64,000 bases of DNA from Mustela lutreola (taxonomy: Eukaryota > Chordata > Mammalia > Carnivora > Mustelidae). Below the pieces are notes generated by a model. It searched no databases and was not told the origin of the DNA. It worked only from the letters and a program-made list of their open reading frames with translations. The stretch spans positions 50,192,001-50,256,000 of the forward strand of contig NC_081305.1 of assembly GCF_030435805.1 (NCBI RefSeq), given 5' to 3'. A program made the translations under genes and the position numbers. Each line of letters begins with the position of its first letter. Position 1 is the first letter of the stretch. Below, in pieces: positions 1-11,351 of this stretch.

Positions 1-176
1 TATTTATTTATTTGACAGACAGAGAACACATGTAGACAGAGAGGTAGGCAGAGAGAAGAGGAAGCAGGCTCCCCGCTGAGCAGAGAGCCCAATGTGGGGC
101 TCGGCGGCAGGACCCTGGGATCATGACCTGAGCCAAAGGCAAAGGCTTTACCCCACTGAGCCACCCAGCTGCCCCT
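1..176 (-). repeat. Can-SINE (SINEC), cut by window start
   Basis: Carnivore tRNA-derived SINE in reverse orientation. On the plus strand it begins in the TATTTATTTATTTGACAGA tail, passes the AG-rich body, and ends with the head complement (gatcatgacctgagcc, then ccactgagccaccca). The tRNA-like head carries decayed pol III box sequences and is not a tRNA gene. Confidence 0.93.
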
Positions 177-1017
177 GGTAATCCCTCTTTTTAACTTTTC
201 TGGCTTACTGAATGGAAGCAGCTGAATTTGATACAAATTCAATCGCCTTTCCTTCAAGAAGTAACTCATCTCTCTGGGCTTGAGTTACTGAACAAGCAAC
301 ACCTGGCCTCCCCCAAACCCTGTGGATGTGTTTTTCACCAAAAAATTTTGGATTTTGATGGGAAAATGATTCTCCCAAATGACAATAGTATTGCTAATGT
401 CCTGCTGAGGTTTATGAGAGAACTAATCTGTTTGTTGCACTTAGAACAAAAGTGTTGTTATTCGAAGGGTGTGGAACAGCATACAGAGATTTTTCAGTGG
501 GGCTACTGTGAGAATCAGCAGCACCATGACCCAGGTCTGGTCCCTAATGTACTTCAAGTCACAAGGGGAAGATGGGCTTCATGTGGAGACACAGGACCCT
601 GAGATGACAACTCCACTCACCAGGGACACTTTCTTTCGGGGGCATTTGCAATGCCTACAGTCATTGCTTGGGGCCTGCTGGTTTTTTCTGGGATCTCATA
701 GAGCCTGGTTTCCTTGAGCTCAAAGCATTTCTCTTCCTGAAGGTGTAGAGGTGTAGAGGGTCATATTGCCATTGCCATGGAAATGGGCCAGCATATCTAG
801 GACCCTCGTGCATGGTGAACCTCAGAGGAAATGGGGGTCTTTCTTCACAGGTCCCACTCTTTTCTCTCTCTGGAAGTAAGATCCATAAGGGAAGGAACTA
901 TTAGCTGTGGGCAAGAATTATTCCAGGGATTGTCATTAGAGGTTTTCCTGTGTTGGAAGCTCTCTGCCACCCAAAAGTCATTTCCACTTTAAAAAAAAAT
1001 TATTTTATATATATTTT
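177..1017. other. unassigned intergenic DNA
   Basis: No receptor exon, repeat family or conserved reading frame is recognisable here. The open frames are short and lack domain features or splice context. It may hold old degraded repeats that cannot be named by eye. Confidence 0.5.
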
Positions 1018-1205
1018 AAAGATATTTTATTTATTTATTTGACAAAGAGAGATCACAAGTAGGCAGAGAGGCAGGCAGAGAGAGAGAGGGGAAAGCAGGC
1101 TCCCTGCTGAGCAGAGAGCCCCATGTGGGCCTCGATCCTAGGACCCTGAGATCATGACCTGAGCTGAAGGCAGAGGCTTAACCCACAGAGCCTCTCAGAT
1201 GCCCT
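1018..1205 (-). repeat. Can-SINE (SINEC)
   Basis: A second reverse-oriented SINEC with a TTTATTTATTTATTTGACAAA tail, AG-rich body and the head complement ending near cacagagcctctcagatgccc. It resembles the copy at the window start. Confidence 0.93.
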
Positions 1206-1599
1206 ATTTCTACTTTTTAATACAACACTAAGGTCAAGAGGTTCTGTATCTGTTTTCAAGGTCAGGTCCCTAATAAATTTCCATCTAGGAATGGAGTGGA
1301 GAGAACTCTGACCCTGGTGACCAGTACTCTTGCACACAGCTGTCTGTCCTGAACTCTCAGAGATTAGGGATGGGACAGACGAGGAATGAGCTGGAACTGA
1401 GGTTCCTCCCAGGTGCTCAGGATGATGGTCTGATAGGACAGAGGGCGAGTCCATGAGGAAGAACAGACAGATTCTTAGAGATGGACCTATACATAGTTCA
1501 GGCATTTGTATGGTTTACCACCATAATGGATTATGGGAAGACTTTCCTCCCATTATTTATGGGGTTGAAGTTAGTCTGTTGTGGTTAAAAAACGACTGG
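1206..1599. other. unassigned intergenic DNA
   Basis: Nothing recognisable between a SINE and an L1 3' end. No convincing coding signal on either strand. Confidence 0.45.
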
Positions 1600-2030
1600 T
1601 CTCTTTTTTTATTATTTTTTATTTATTTTCGGCATAACAGTATTCATTATTTTTTCACCACATCCAGTGCTCCATGCAATCCGTGCCCTCTATAATACCC
1701 ACCACCTGGTACCCCAACCTCCCACCCACCTGCCAATTCAAACCCCTCAGATTGTTTTTCAGAGTCCATAGTCTCTCATGATTCACCTCCCCCTTCCAAT
1801 TCCCCTCAACTCCCTTCTCCTCTCCATCTCCCCATGTCCTCCATGCTATTTGTTATGCTCCACAAATAAGTGAAATCATATGATAATTGACTCTCTCTGC
1901 TGGACTGATTTCACTCAGCATAATCTCTTCCAGTCCTATCCATGTTGCTATAAAAGTTGGGTATTCATCCTTTCTGATGGAAGCATAATACTCCATAGTG
2001 TATATGGACCACATCTTCCTTATCCATTCA
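1600..2030 (-). mobile_element. L1 3' end fragment
   Basis: 5'-truncated LINE-1 in reverse orientation. It begins with the T-rich complement of the poly(A) tail, followed by the 3' UTR (cataacagtattcattatt, ccagtgctccatgcaatcc) and a short stretch of ORF2 3' end (ctccatagtgtatatggacc). It is non-coding. Confidence 0.88.
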
Positions 2031-2750
2031 TGACTGGTCTCTTGATGAACATTATGTATGTGATGGATTAGTCCTATATGCAGGGTTCTTGACATGTGCT
2101 TTCCTATACACGATGTGGAGGATGAAATTGATCTGTACACTGCTGGTGGTTTCAGTTTCTGATTTTCAATCTTAAAAATTCCCATTCCATATTAGCCATT
2201 AAATACTAATTGTGTGGGATTGAACTCTCTGGTTTGTGTCTACACTGAGCAACACACTTGTCAATATTCTCCCGCAGGTGCCCATGCCTACACACATGGT
2301 TTCCTCTAGGGTGTGGACTCCTGGGGCAGAGCTGCATCCCTTTTCACCAGGTGATTCTGATCTGATACCCAACTTGTCCTTAGCAATTTATGCCCCTACC
2401 CGGAATGTACTGGGGTTCTTGGTACACAGTATTTTCAACAATGATGGATATTGCCATTGTGTTCTCTTGCCTGTCCTGTGGCTAGTAGGATTTGTGTGTC
2501 AGTTTCCCTGAAACCGTGGCATTACACTGAGCTGGAAAATACCAGGATGTTTACGATACAGGTAGGCACACGTGCACGTTGGGATCACCAGTGAGATGAG
2601 CCCACAGCTGGATCACACTCACTCATGAAGACAGTGTATCCATGACTTCCACCTGGGTGCACAGTGGGTTCACATGGCTCCTTGATGTTGCCGATGACGG
2701 CGTGTTTACACCAAAGAAATGGGCAAATGCTATGAATCACTACTTCAAAA
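2031..2750. other. unassigned DNA downstream of a receptor gene remnant
   Basis: No gene is seen. An A-rich tract near 2747-2762 ends the region, just before sequence homologous to the 3' UTR of the LILRA-type genes. Confidence 0.45.
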
Positions 2751-2759
2751 AAAAAAAAA

Positions 2760-4309
2760 AAAGGAAAACCCACATATTCGTTGGGGTCAAGTGTAGCAGC
2801 TCCCCACCTGGCTACACCTCAAACACCCCAAAGCTCGCTCAAACTGATGGTGTTTCTGGAAGATTCCACCAGGTGTCGCCACATGAAGACAGAAGAGTTC
2901 TGTGAGTCCAGAAAGGGTTCAGAGAACGGTTTTGGATTCATCTGTTCCAAAGTAGACCTGATTTTCACCCACTTATTTATAGTCTATGTTTTGCACTGAA
3001 GGGACGGAGGGCAATAGCGCCCATCAGGGAAGGTGGAAATGGAAAGTGAAGGAAAATGAATCCCACAAAAGTGTACCAGAGCTGCCGCTGTAGGAAGGTA
3101 TTAACCAGCTGTGCTGTGTGGGAGGAACCCCCAAGTCACAGGCATGAGGAAAGACGGGGGCAGTCAAGGATGTCCAAAGTGCAGGAGGGAAAGCACCACA
3201 GGTCACAGGGGACAAGTCCTGGGCAGGAAGCAGCCCAGACATGTCCAGCACCTGAACCATGCTCCCCCTCGATGTTGTCAGCAGACAGATCAGCAAGCAT
3301 GAGCTGCAGGCTTTCTTCCAGATCTCTCTGGGCACCCGAGATGCATGCTCACAGCTTTGCCAGATGGAATGGTGGCTTTGTTCCCCCTCGTGTTTAGCTC
3401 CTGGCTGCATCTGGGGTCCTTCTCTGGCTGTGCTGAGCCTCTAGCAGCAGAATCCTGAGGACCACCTGGATCAAGACAGCCATGCCCACGCAGGTCAGAT
3501 TTTCCAAGTGTAATCTCTGGGGTCCGAGGCTAGGAATGAGGACAGAGAGGTCAGAGAGGACCCAAATCACCCAGGATCCTGCATGTCCACCCAGGGGACC
3601 TGCTTCCCCACACAGGATACCCACTCCACACCAGCCCCATCACTGAGAATTTTTCCTACTCACTACTGCTGGGGTCTGACTTGTTTTGGGGTGGGCTCAT
3701 AGTGCCAGCAGCTTCTGCAGGGAATATGGAAGCAGATGGAAGGAGCTAGAGAACCCCGTCCAGCCTGTCCTCTGTTCTGTGTCTCTATCCCTCTATCCCT
3801 GTCACTATGTGGTTTTGTACAGTTCCTGAACTAGCCCTTCTCTGCACTAGGGGGCTTTCCTCTGCTCTCCTCACTGGATTCCTTCAGCCTCCTTGTTTTC
3901 TTTGATTTCAGACTCTGCTTCTGAGTCACTCGGGATAGATTCTGGCTGTGCCCCACCAGCTCAGGGTTGCAGAGAAAGATAGCCTCCCAGCACAGAAATC
4001 ATCATGTCCTCGCATGTCCTCTGCTCAGTCTGGGACACAAGACCTCCTGAGCTCATGTCCCTGCAGATGACAGTTCCCACTTATTCAGTAGTCGGGGTCC
4101 CAGCAGTGTCCATGGATAAGGGGCTGGTGCCAGGGGCTCCTGACTGTCAGGAGGACAGAGGGGCCCATGTCTGGGGTCGGATCCCTCTCCCTCCATGTCA
4201 ACCAGCTCCCTTCCTTCAGGGTCTGCACTTTATTCTGTACCTACAGTATTCCTCCTTGGCTATGTTTATTAATTCATTCTTCATTTACTTACAGATATCC
4301 ACAGTCCCA

Positions 4310-4385
<76 letters not shown>

Positions 4386-4965
4386 TGTGCACACATCTAC
4401 AACAGGCATATAAATATGTATCCACGAAAGGTGATGGTCAGTCATTGGGTCATAGGAACACCGTTATTGCCTGCATGCAGTGTGGATGGAGATGGGAAGA
4501 AGAACTACATAAGTAAATAAACAAATAATAAATAAATGAACAAAAATATAAATGTGACTGATTGAAAATATGCTAAGACCTGGGAGTGCCCAGAGCTTGT
4601 GCCCCACCAGGACCCTGTGAATCCAGTCTGACCCAATGCACACAGGAGAAGGAGGACGGTTTCTGAGTCAGGCGGCCCTGTCACCTGAGTTTCCTTTGTC
4701 ATCATCTGCAGGTGCTGCTCTAGAAGGTGTGAGAAGCAGACACAGGGACACTGGACCAGCATCAACACAAAAAGGAGAGTGGACACCAGTGCACATGGAC
4801 ATGTGGTACATCCTCCTTGGGGATCCCCATGAGCCAGGTTCAGCCCCTCCTAGGTCTCAGATGTGCACCAAGGGGCATGGAGGTGCTCAGGTGAGCACAG
4901 GAAACAGCAGAGTGGTGCCCGCAGGTGGGGAGGCTTCTGTCCAGGAGAGTATCCCGAGGGGCTGA
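2760..4965 (-). pseudogene. LILRA-type gene, 3' remnant
   Basis: Only the last two coding exons of an activating-type LILR remain. The stem exon is 3714-3660 (55 nt, encoding a Pro/Ser-rich AAGTMSPPQNKSDPSSS-like linker). The transmembrane exon is 3516-3394, ending in AARS-stop. About 1.2 kb of the intron that in the other copies leads to Ig domain 4 follows, then the homology stops at about 4965 beside an L1 3' end, so signal and Ig exons are absent. Relative to the other copies the transmembrane exon lacks one base near its start, which shifts the frame. The key transmembrane position reads Cys (ENLTCVGMAV), and another residue inside the membrane segment is Arg (VVLRIL). The AATAAA signal kept by the other copies is degraded. 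A dead 3' fragment is the best call. Confidence 0.85.
4309..4380. repeat. (AC)n(AG)n compound microsatellite
   Basis: An AC run to about 4342, then an AG run to 4380. The same compound repeat sits at the same intron position in the three other LILRA-type copies, so it predates their duplication. Confidence 0.95.
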
Positions 4966-4969
4966 CACC

Positions 4970-5266
4970 ATGGAGAGAGTCAATTATCATATGGTTTCAC
5001 TTATTTGTGGAGCATAACAAATATCATGGAGGACAAGGGGTGTTAGAGAGGAGAAGGGAGTTGGGGTAAATTGGAAGAGGAGGTGAATCATGAGAGACTA
5101 TGGACTCTGAAAAACAAACTGAGGAGTTTGAAGTGGCGGGGGAGTGGGAGGTTGGGGTACCAGGTGGTGAGTATTATAGAGGGCATGGATTGCATGGAGT
5201 ACTGGGTGTGGTGAAAAAATAATGAATACTGTTTTTCTGAAAATAAATAAATTGAAAAAAAAAAAA
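4970..5266 (+). mobile_element. L1 3' end fragment
   Basis: Forward LINE-1 3' terminus: the end of ORF2 (tcaattatcatatggtttc), the G-rich 3' UTR and a poly(A) tail near 5255-5266. It sits exactly where homology to the LILRA gene ends on one side and the 5268/62903 duplicated segment begins on the other, so it marks a rearrangement breakpoint. Confidence 0.88.
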
Positions 5267-5267
5267 G

Positions 5268-5583
5268 GATTGGTTGGTACCTCCAATTATATGAACTGAA
5301 TGCTGTGCTGAATACAAACGGTCATAAGAAACATACTTGAATCATCCCCATCACAGAGAGAAGAACTTCAACTTCTCACCTTTGAAGATGAAGCCAGGTG
5401 CTGATTGCTAACCATGGCTGCATGAATAGTTGGAAAATCCTTTTTATTTCTGATGAGCTTTTGTGTGCATTATGAATTGTTGGAGTGTTTTATCACAAGC
5501 TTTGTCTCATCTGTTGAGATTATTACTTAATTTTAAATTTTTATTATTATGTTCAATTAACCAACTTATAATACATAATTTTT
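5268..5583. repeat. Segmental duplication, left copy, part 1
   Basis: Matches 62903-63230 with few differences, starting at ggattggttggtacctccaa in both copies. The homology stops at the L1 insertion site (TSD 5568-5583) and resumes at 12392. Confidence 0.9.
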
Positions 5584-5585
5584 TT

Positions 5586-5623
5586 GAGAGACTTGAAGTT
5601 TATTTTTCATCCTTCATATCCTC
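5586..5623 (-). other. Putative L1 3' transduction with poly(A) signal
   Basis: Thirty-eight bases between the second L1 3' end and the target duplication. They match neither L1 nor the empty site near 63208. On the minus strand they contain AATAAA at 5604-5599, about 15 nt before the terminal A run, as expected if the L1 transcript read into flanking DNA and was cleaved at this downstream signal. Confidence 0.75.
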
Positions 5624-6018
5624 TTTTTTTTTAATTTAATTTTTTATTTTTTATAAACATATATTTTTATCCCCAGGGGTACAGGTCTATGAATCACCAG
5701 GTTTGCACACTTCACAGTGCTCACCAAAGCACATACCCTCCCCAATGTCCATAATCCCGCCCCCTTCTCCCAAACCCCCTCCCCCCAGCAACCCTCAGTT
5801 TGTTTTGTGAGATTAAGAGTCACTTATGGTTTGTCTCCCTCCCAATCCCACCTTGTTTCATTTATTCTTCTCCTACCCACTTAGCCACCATGTTGCATCA
5901 CCACTTCCTCATATCAGGGAGATCATATGATAGTTGTCTTTCTCTGCTTGACTTATTTCACTAAGCATGATACGCTCTAGTTCCATCCATGTTGTCACAA
6001 ATGGCAAGATTTCATTTC
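5624..6018 (-). mobile_element. Second, truncated L1 3' end within the compound element
   Basis: Repeats the last roughly 390 bp of the L1 at 6027-6420 with small differences. It is truncated at its 5' side in the AAAAGAAATGAAATC stretch. It has no target duplication of its own at the outer junction and is most simply read as part of the same mobilised transcript. Confidence 0.8.
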
Positions 6019-6304
6019 TTTTTTATTTTTTTAATTTTTTATTTTTTATAAACATATATTTTTATCCCCAGGGGTACAGGTCTGTGAATCACCAGGTTTA
6101 CACACTTCACAGCACTCACCAAAGCACATACCCTCCCCAATGTCCATAATCCCACCCCCTTCTCCCAAACCCCCTCCCCCCAGCAATCCTCAGTTTGTTT
6201 TGTGAGATTAAGAGTCACTTATGGTTTGTCTCCCTCCCAATCCCATCTTGTTTCATTGATTCTTCTCCTACCCACTTAAGCCCCTATGTTGCATCACCAC
6301 TTCC

Positions 6305-9300
6305 TCATATCAGGGAGATCATATGATAGTTGTCTTTCTCTGCTTGACTTATTTCGCTAAGCATGATACGCTCTAGTTCCATCCATGTTGTGGCAAATGG
6401 CAAGATTTCATTTCTTTTGATGGCTGCATAGTATTCCATTGTGTATATATACCACATCTTCTTGATCCATTCATCTGTTGATGGACATCTAGGTTCTTTC
6501 CATAGTTTGGCTATTGTGGACATTGCTGCTATAAACATTCGGGTGCATGTGCCCCTTTGGATCACTACGTTTGTATCTTTAGGGTAAATACCCAGTAGTG
6601 CAAGTGCTGGGTCATAGGGCAGTTCTATTTTCAACATTTTGAGGAACCTCCATGCTGTTTTCCAGAGTGGCTGCACCAGCTTGCATTCCCACCAACAGTG
6701 TAGGAGGGTTCCCCTTTCTCCGCATCCATGAGGCATCTGTCATTTCCTGACTTGTTGATTTTAGTCATTCTGACTGGTGTGAGGTGATATCTCATTGTGC
6801 TTTTGATTTGTATTTCACTGATGCCAAGTGATATGGAGCACTATTTCATGTGTCTGTTGGCCATCTGGATGTCTTCTTTGCAGAAATGTCTGTTCATGTC
6901 CTCTGCCCATTTCTTGATTGGATTATTTGTTCTTTGGGTGTTGAGTTTGCTAAGTTCTTTATAGATTCTGGACACTAGTCCTTTATCTGATATGTCGTTT
7001 GCAAATATCTTCTCCCATTCTGTCAGTTGTCTTTTGATTTTGTTAACTGTTTCCTTTGCTGTGCAAAAGCTTTTGATCTTGATGAAATCCCAATAGGTTC
7101 ATTTTTGCCCTTGCTTCCCTTGCCTTTGACGTTGCTGCGGCTGAGGTCGAAGAGGTTGCTGCCTGTGTTCTCCTCAAGGATTTTGATGGATTCCTTTTGC
7201 ACATTGAGGTCCTTCATCCATTTTGAGTCTATTTTTCTGTGTGGTGTAAGGAAATGGTCCAATTTCATTTTTCTGCATGTGGCTGTCCAATATTCCCAGC
7301 ACCATTTATTGAAGAGGCCGTCTTTTTTCCATTGGACATTCTTTTCTGCTTTGTCGAACATTAGTTGACCATAGATATGAGGGTCTATTTCCAGGCTCTC
7401 TATTCTGTTCCATTGATCTATGTGTCTGTTTTTGTGCCAGTACCATGCTGTCTTGATGATGACAGCTTTGTAATAGAGCTTGAAGTCCGGAATTGTGATG
7501 CCACCAATGTTGGCTTTCTTTTTCAATATCCCTTTGGCTATTCGAGGTCTTTTCTGGTTCCATATAAATTTTAGCATTATTTCTTCCATTTCTTTAAAAA
7601 AGATGGATGGTATTTTGATAGGAATTGCATGAAATGTGTAGATTGCTTTAGGTAGCATAGACATTTTCACAATATATATTCTTCCAATCCAGGATCATGG
7701 AACATTTTTCCATTTCTTTGTGTCTTCCTCATTTTCTTTCATAAGTACTTTATAGTTTTCTGAGTATAGATTCTGTGTCTCTTTGGTTAGGTTTATTCCT
7801 AGGTATCTTATGGTTTTGGGTGCAATTGTAAATGGGATTGACTCCTTAATTTCTCTTTCTTCTGTCTTGCTGTTGGCGTAGAGAAATGCAACTGATTTCT
7901 GTGCATTGATTTTATATCCTGAAACTTTACTGAATTTCTGTACAAGTTCTAGCAGTTTTGGAGTGGAGTCTTTTGGGTTTTCCACATATAGTATCATATC
8001 ATCTGCGAAGAGTGATAATTTGACTTCTTCTTTGCCGATTTGGATGCCTTTAATTTCCTTTTGTTGTCTGGTTGCTGAGGCTAGGACTTCTAGTACTATG
8101 TTGAATAGCAGTGGTGATAATGGACATCCCTGCCGTGTTCCTGACCTTAGCGGAAAAGCTTTCAGTTTTTCTCCATTGAGAATGATATTTGCGGTGGGTT
8201 TTTCATAGATGGCTTTGATGATATTGAGGTATGTGCCCTCTATCCCTACACTTTGAAGAGTTTTGATCAGGAAGGGATGCTGTACTTTGTCAAATGCTTT
8301 TTCAGCATCTATTGAGAGTATCATATGGTTCTTGTTCTTTCTTTTATTGATGTGTTGTATCACATTGACTGATTTGCGGATGTTGAACCAACCTTGTAGC
8401 CATGGAATAAACCCCACTTGGTCGTGGTGAATAATCCTTTTAATGTACTGTTGAATCCTATTGGCTAGTATTTTGTTGAGTATTTTCACATCTGTGTTCA
8501 TCAAGGATATTGGTCTATAGCTTTCTTTTTTGATGGGATCCTTGTCTGGTTTTGGGATCAAGGTGATGCTGGCCTCATAAAATGAGTTTGGAAGTTTTCC
8601 TTCCATTTCTATTTTTTGGAACAGTTTCAGGAGAATAGGAATTAGTTCTTCTTTAAATGTTTGGTAGAATTCCCCCGGGAAGCCATCTGGCCCTGGACGT
8701 TTGTTTGTTTGGAGATTTTTAATGACTGTTTCAATCTCCTTACTGGTTATGGGTCTGTTCAGGCTTTCTATTTCTTCCTGGTTCAGTTGTGGTAGTTTAT
8801 ATGTTTCTAGGAATGCATCCATTTCTTCCAGATTGTCAAATTTGTTGGCATAGAGTTGCTCATGTATGTTCTTATAATAGTTTGTATTTCTTTGGTGTTA
8901 GTTGTGATCTCTCCTCTTTCATTCATGATTTTATTTATTGGGTCCTTTCTCTTTTCTTTTTGATAAGTCTGGCCAGGGGCTTATCAATTTTATTAATTCT
9001 TTCAAAGAACCAGTTCCTAGTTTCGTTGATTTGCTCTATTGTTTTTTTGATTTCTATTTCATTGATTTCTGCTCTGATCTTTATGATTTCTCTTCTCCTT
9101 CTGGGCTTAGGGTTTCTTTCTTGTTCTTTCTCCAGCTCCTTTAGGTGTAGGGTTAGGTTGTGTACCTGAGACCTTTCTTGTTTCTTGAGAAAGGCTTGTA
9201 CCGCTATATATTTTCCTCTCAGGGCTGCCTTTGTTGTGTCCCACAGATTTTGAACCATTGTATTTTCATTATCATTTGTTTCCATGATTTTTTTCAATTC

Positions 9301-10101
9301 TTCTATAATTTCCTGGTTGACCCATTCATTCTTTAGAAGGATGCTGTTTAGTCTCCATGTATTTGGGTTCTTTCCAAACTTACTCTTGTGGTTGAGTTCT
9401 AGCTTCAGAGCATTGTGGTCTGAAAATATGCAGGGAATGATCCCAATCTTTGGATACCGGTTGAGTCCTGATTTAGGACCGAGGATGTGATCTATTCTGG
9501 AGAATGTTCCATGTGCACTAGAGAAGAATGTGTATTCTGTTGCTTCGGGATGAAATGTTCTCAATATATCTGTGATGTCCATCTGGTCCAGTGTGTCATT
9601 TAAGGCCTTTATTTCCTTGCTGATCTTTTGCTTGGATGATCTGTCCATTTCAGTGAGGGGAGTGTTAACGTCCCCTGCTATTATTGTATTATTGTTGATG
9701 TGTTTCTTTGATTTTGTTATTAATTGGTTTATACAGTTGGCTGCTCCCCCGTTGGGGGCATAGATATTTAAAATTGTTAGATCTTCTTGTTGGACAGACC
9801 CTTTGAGTATGATATAGTGTCCTTCATCATCTCTTATTATAGTCTTTGGCTTAAAATCTAATTGATCTGATACAAGGATTGCCACTCCTGCTTTCTTCTG
9901 ATGTCCATTAGCATGGTAAATTCTTTTCCACCCCCTCACTTTAAATCTGGAGGTGTCTTCGGGCTTAAAATGAGTTTCTTGGAGGCAACATATAGATGGG
10001 TTTTGTTTTTGTATCCATTCTGATACCCTGTGTCTTTTGACAGGCGCATTTAGCCCATTCACATTCAGGGTAACTATTGAGAGATATGAATTTAGTGCCA
10101 T
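6305..10101 (-). pseudogene. L1 ORF2p (endonuclease/reverse transcriptase), broken
   Basis: L1 ORF2 starts at the ATG of MALNSYLSIVTLNVNGLN, about 80 nt after ORF1. The AP-endonuclease domain is well preserved (CLQETHF, NIYAPN, GDVNT, SDHN). The reverse transcriptase domain lies in 8822-7695 with the catalytic FADD ([10 protein letters not shown]) and [11 protein letters not shown]. The C-terminal region is in 7670-6305 with a Cys-rich stretch near 6736 and the usual end YHMISLI. The span of 3797 nt is not a multiple of three. At about 8935 one A is missing from a CCCAAA run, giving a stop after KRERTQ. Further shifts follow near 8860 and in the C-terminal part. The protein would be an endonuclease-only fragment. 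Intact family members are about 1275 aa. Confidence 0.92.
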
Positions 10102-10180
10102 TGTATTGCCTGTAAGGTGACTGTTACTGTATATGGTCTCTGTTCCTTTCTGATCTACCACTTGTAGGCTCTCTCTTTGC

Positions 10181-11098
10181 TTAGAGGACCCCTTTCAAGA
10201 TTTCCTGTAGAGCTGGTTTGGTGTTTGCAAATTCTTTCAGTTTTTGTTTGTCCTGGAAGCTTTTAATCTCTCCTTCTATTTTCAATGATAGCCTGGCTGG
10301 ATATAGTATTCTTGGCTGCATGTTTTTCTCGTTTAGTGCTCTGAAAATATCATACCAGCTCTTTCTGGCCTGCCAAGTCTCTGTGGATAAGTCAGCTGCC
10401 AATCTAATATTTTTACCATTGTATGTTACAGACTTCTTTTCCCGGGCTGCTTTCAGGATTTTCTCTTTGTCACTGAGACTTGTAAATTTTACTATTAGGT
10501 GACGGGGTGTGGGCCTATTCTTATTGATTTTGAGGGGCGTTCTCTGAACCTCCTGAATTTTGATGCTTGTTCCCTTTGCCATATTGGGGAAATTCTCCTC
10601 AATAATTCTCTCCAGTATACCTTCTGCTCCCCTCTCTCTTTCTTCTTCTTCTGGAATTCCAATTATTCTAATGTTGTTTCGTCTTATGGTGTCACTTATC
10701 TCTCGAATTCTCCCCTCGTGGTCCAGTAGCTGTTTGTCCCTCCTTTGCTCAGCTTCTTTATTCTCTGTCATTTGGTCTTCTATATCACTAATTCTTTCTT
10801 CTGCCTCATTTATCCTAGCAGTGAGAGCCTCCATTTTTGATTGCACCTCATTAATAGCTTTTTTTATTTCAACTTGGTTAGATTTTAGTTCTTTTATTTC
10901 TCCAGAAAGGGCTTTTATATCTCTCAAGAGGGTTTCTCTAATATCTTCCATGCCCTTTTTGAGCCCGGCTAGAACCTTGAGAATTGTCATTCTGAACTCT
11001 AGATCTGACATATTACCAATGTCTGTATTGATTAGGTCCCTAGCCTTCGGTACTGCCTCTTGTTCTTTTTTTTGTGTTGAAATTTTCTGTCTTGTCAT
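10181..11098 (-). CDS. L1 ORF1p RNA-binding protein
   Basis: A 305-residue open frame starting MTRQKISTQKKEQEAVPKAR. Residues about 45-130 form a long charged coiled coil (GLKKGMEDIRE, IKELKSNQVEIKKAINEV), which trimerises ORF1p. The RRM follows (about 140-215; NNIRIIGIPE, RHLIVKFTS), then the C-terminal domain (AREKKSVTYNGKNIRLAADLS, RILYPARLSLKIEGE). It binds L1 RNA in cytoplasmic particles and acts as a nucleic-acid chaperone. No stop or shift interrupts it, unlike ORF2. Human ORF1p is 338 aa; the difference is mainly in the coiled coil. This is a transposon gene, not a host gene. Confidence 0.9.
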   Translation of the reverse strand: MTRQKISTQKKEQEAVPKARDLINTDIGNMSDLEFRMTILKVLAGLKKGMEDIRETLLRDIKALSGEIKELKSNQVEIKKAINEVQSKMEALTARINEAEERISDIEDQMTENKEAEQRRDKQLLDHEGRIREISDTIRRNNIRIIGIPEEEERERGAEGILERIIEENFPNMAKGTSIKIQEVQRTPLKINKNRPTPRHLIVKFTSLSDKEKILKAAREKKSVTYNGKNIRLAADLSTETWQARKSWYDIFRALNEKNMQPRILYPARLSLKIEGEIKSFQDKQKLKEFANTKPALQEILKGVL

Positions 11099-11302
11099 TT
11101 TGTCCAGATAAGAGTATATGAAGGGTCAAGTAAAATAGTAAAATGGTGGCAACAACCCCAGGAAAATATGCTTTAACCAAATTAGAAGAGATCCAAAATC
11201 GTGAGGGGGGAGAAAGGGGATAAAAAGAGGTTCAAAAAGGAAGAAAGAAAAAAAAGAAAAAAGAAAAAAAATAATTTTAAAAAAAGAAAACACCTAAGAA
11301 AA

Positions 11303-11308
<6 letters not shown>

Positions 11309-11347
<39 letters not shown>
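11309..11347. repeat. (TA)n microsatellite in L1 5' UTR
   Basis: About 19 TA units within an A-rich part of the L1 5' region. Confidence 0.95.

Positions 11348-11351
<4 letters not shown>

Noticed and set aside
1-1205. tRNA-like boxes in the SINE heads
   Set aside because: They belong to tRNA-derived Can-SINEs with tails. No cloverleaf with intact arms is present, so no tRNA gene is called.
4004-4520. Open frames across the AC/AG microsatellites (also at 27.2, 39.7, 50.2 and 53.0 kb)
   Set aside because: Dinucleotide repeats keep two or three frames open at once (Thr-His, Arg-Glu runs). They lie in receptor introns and have no domain.
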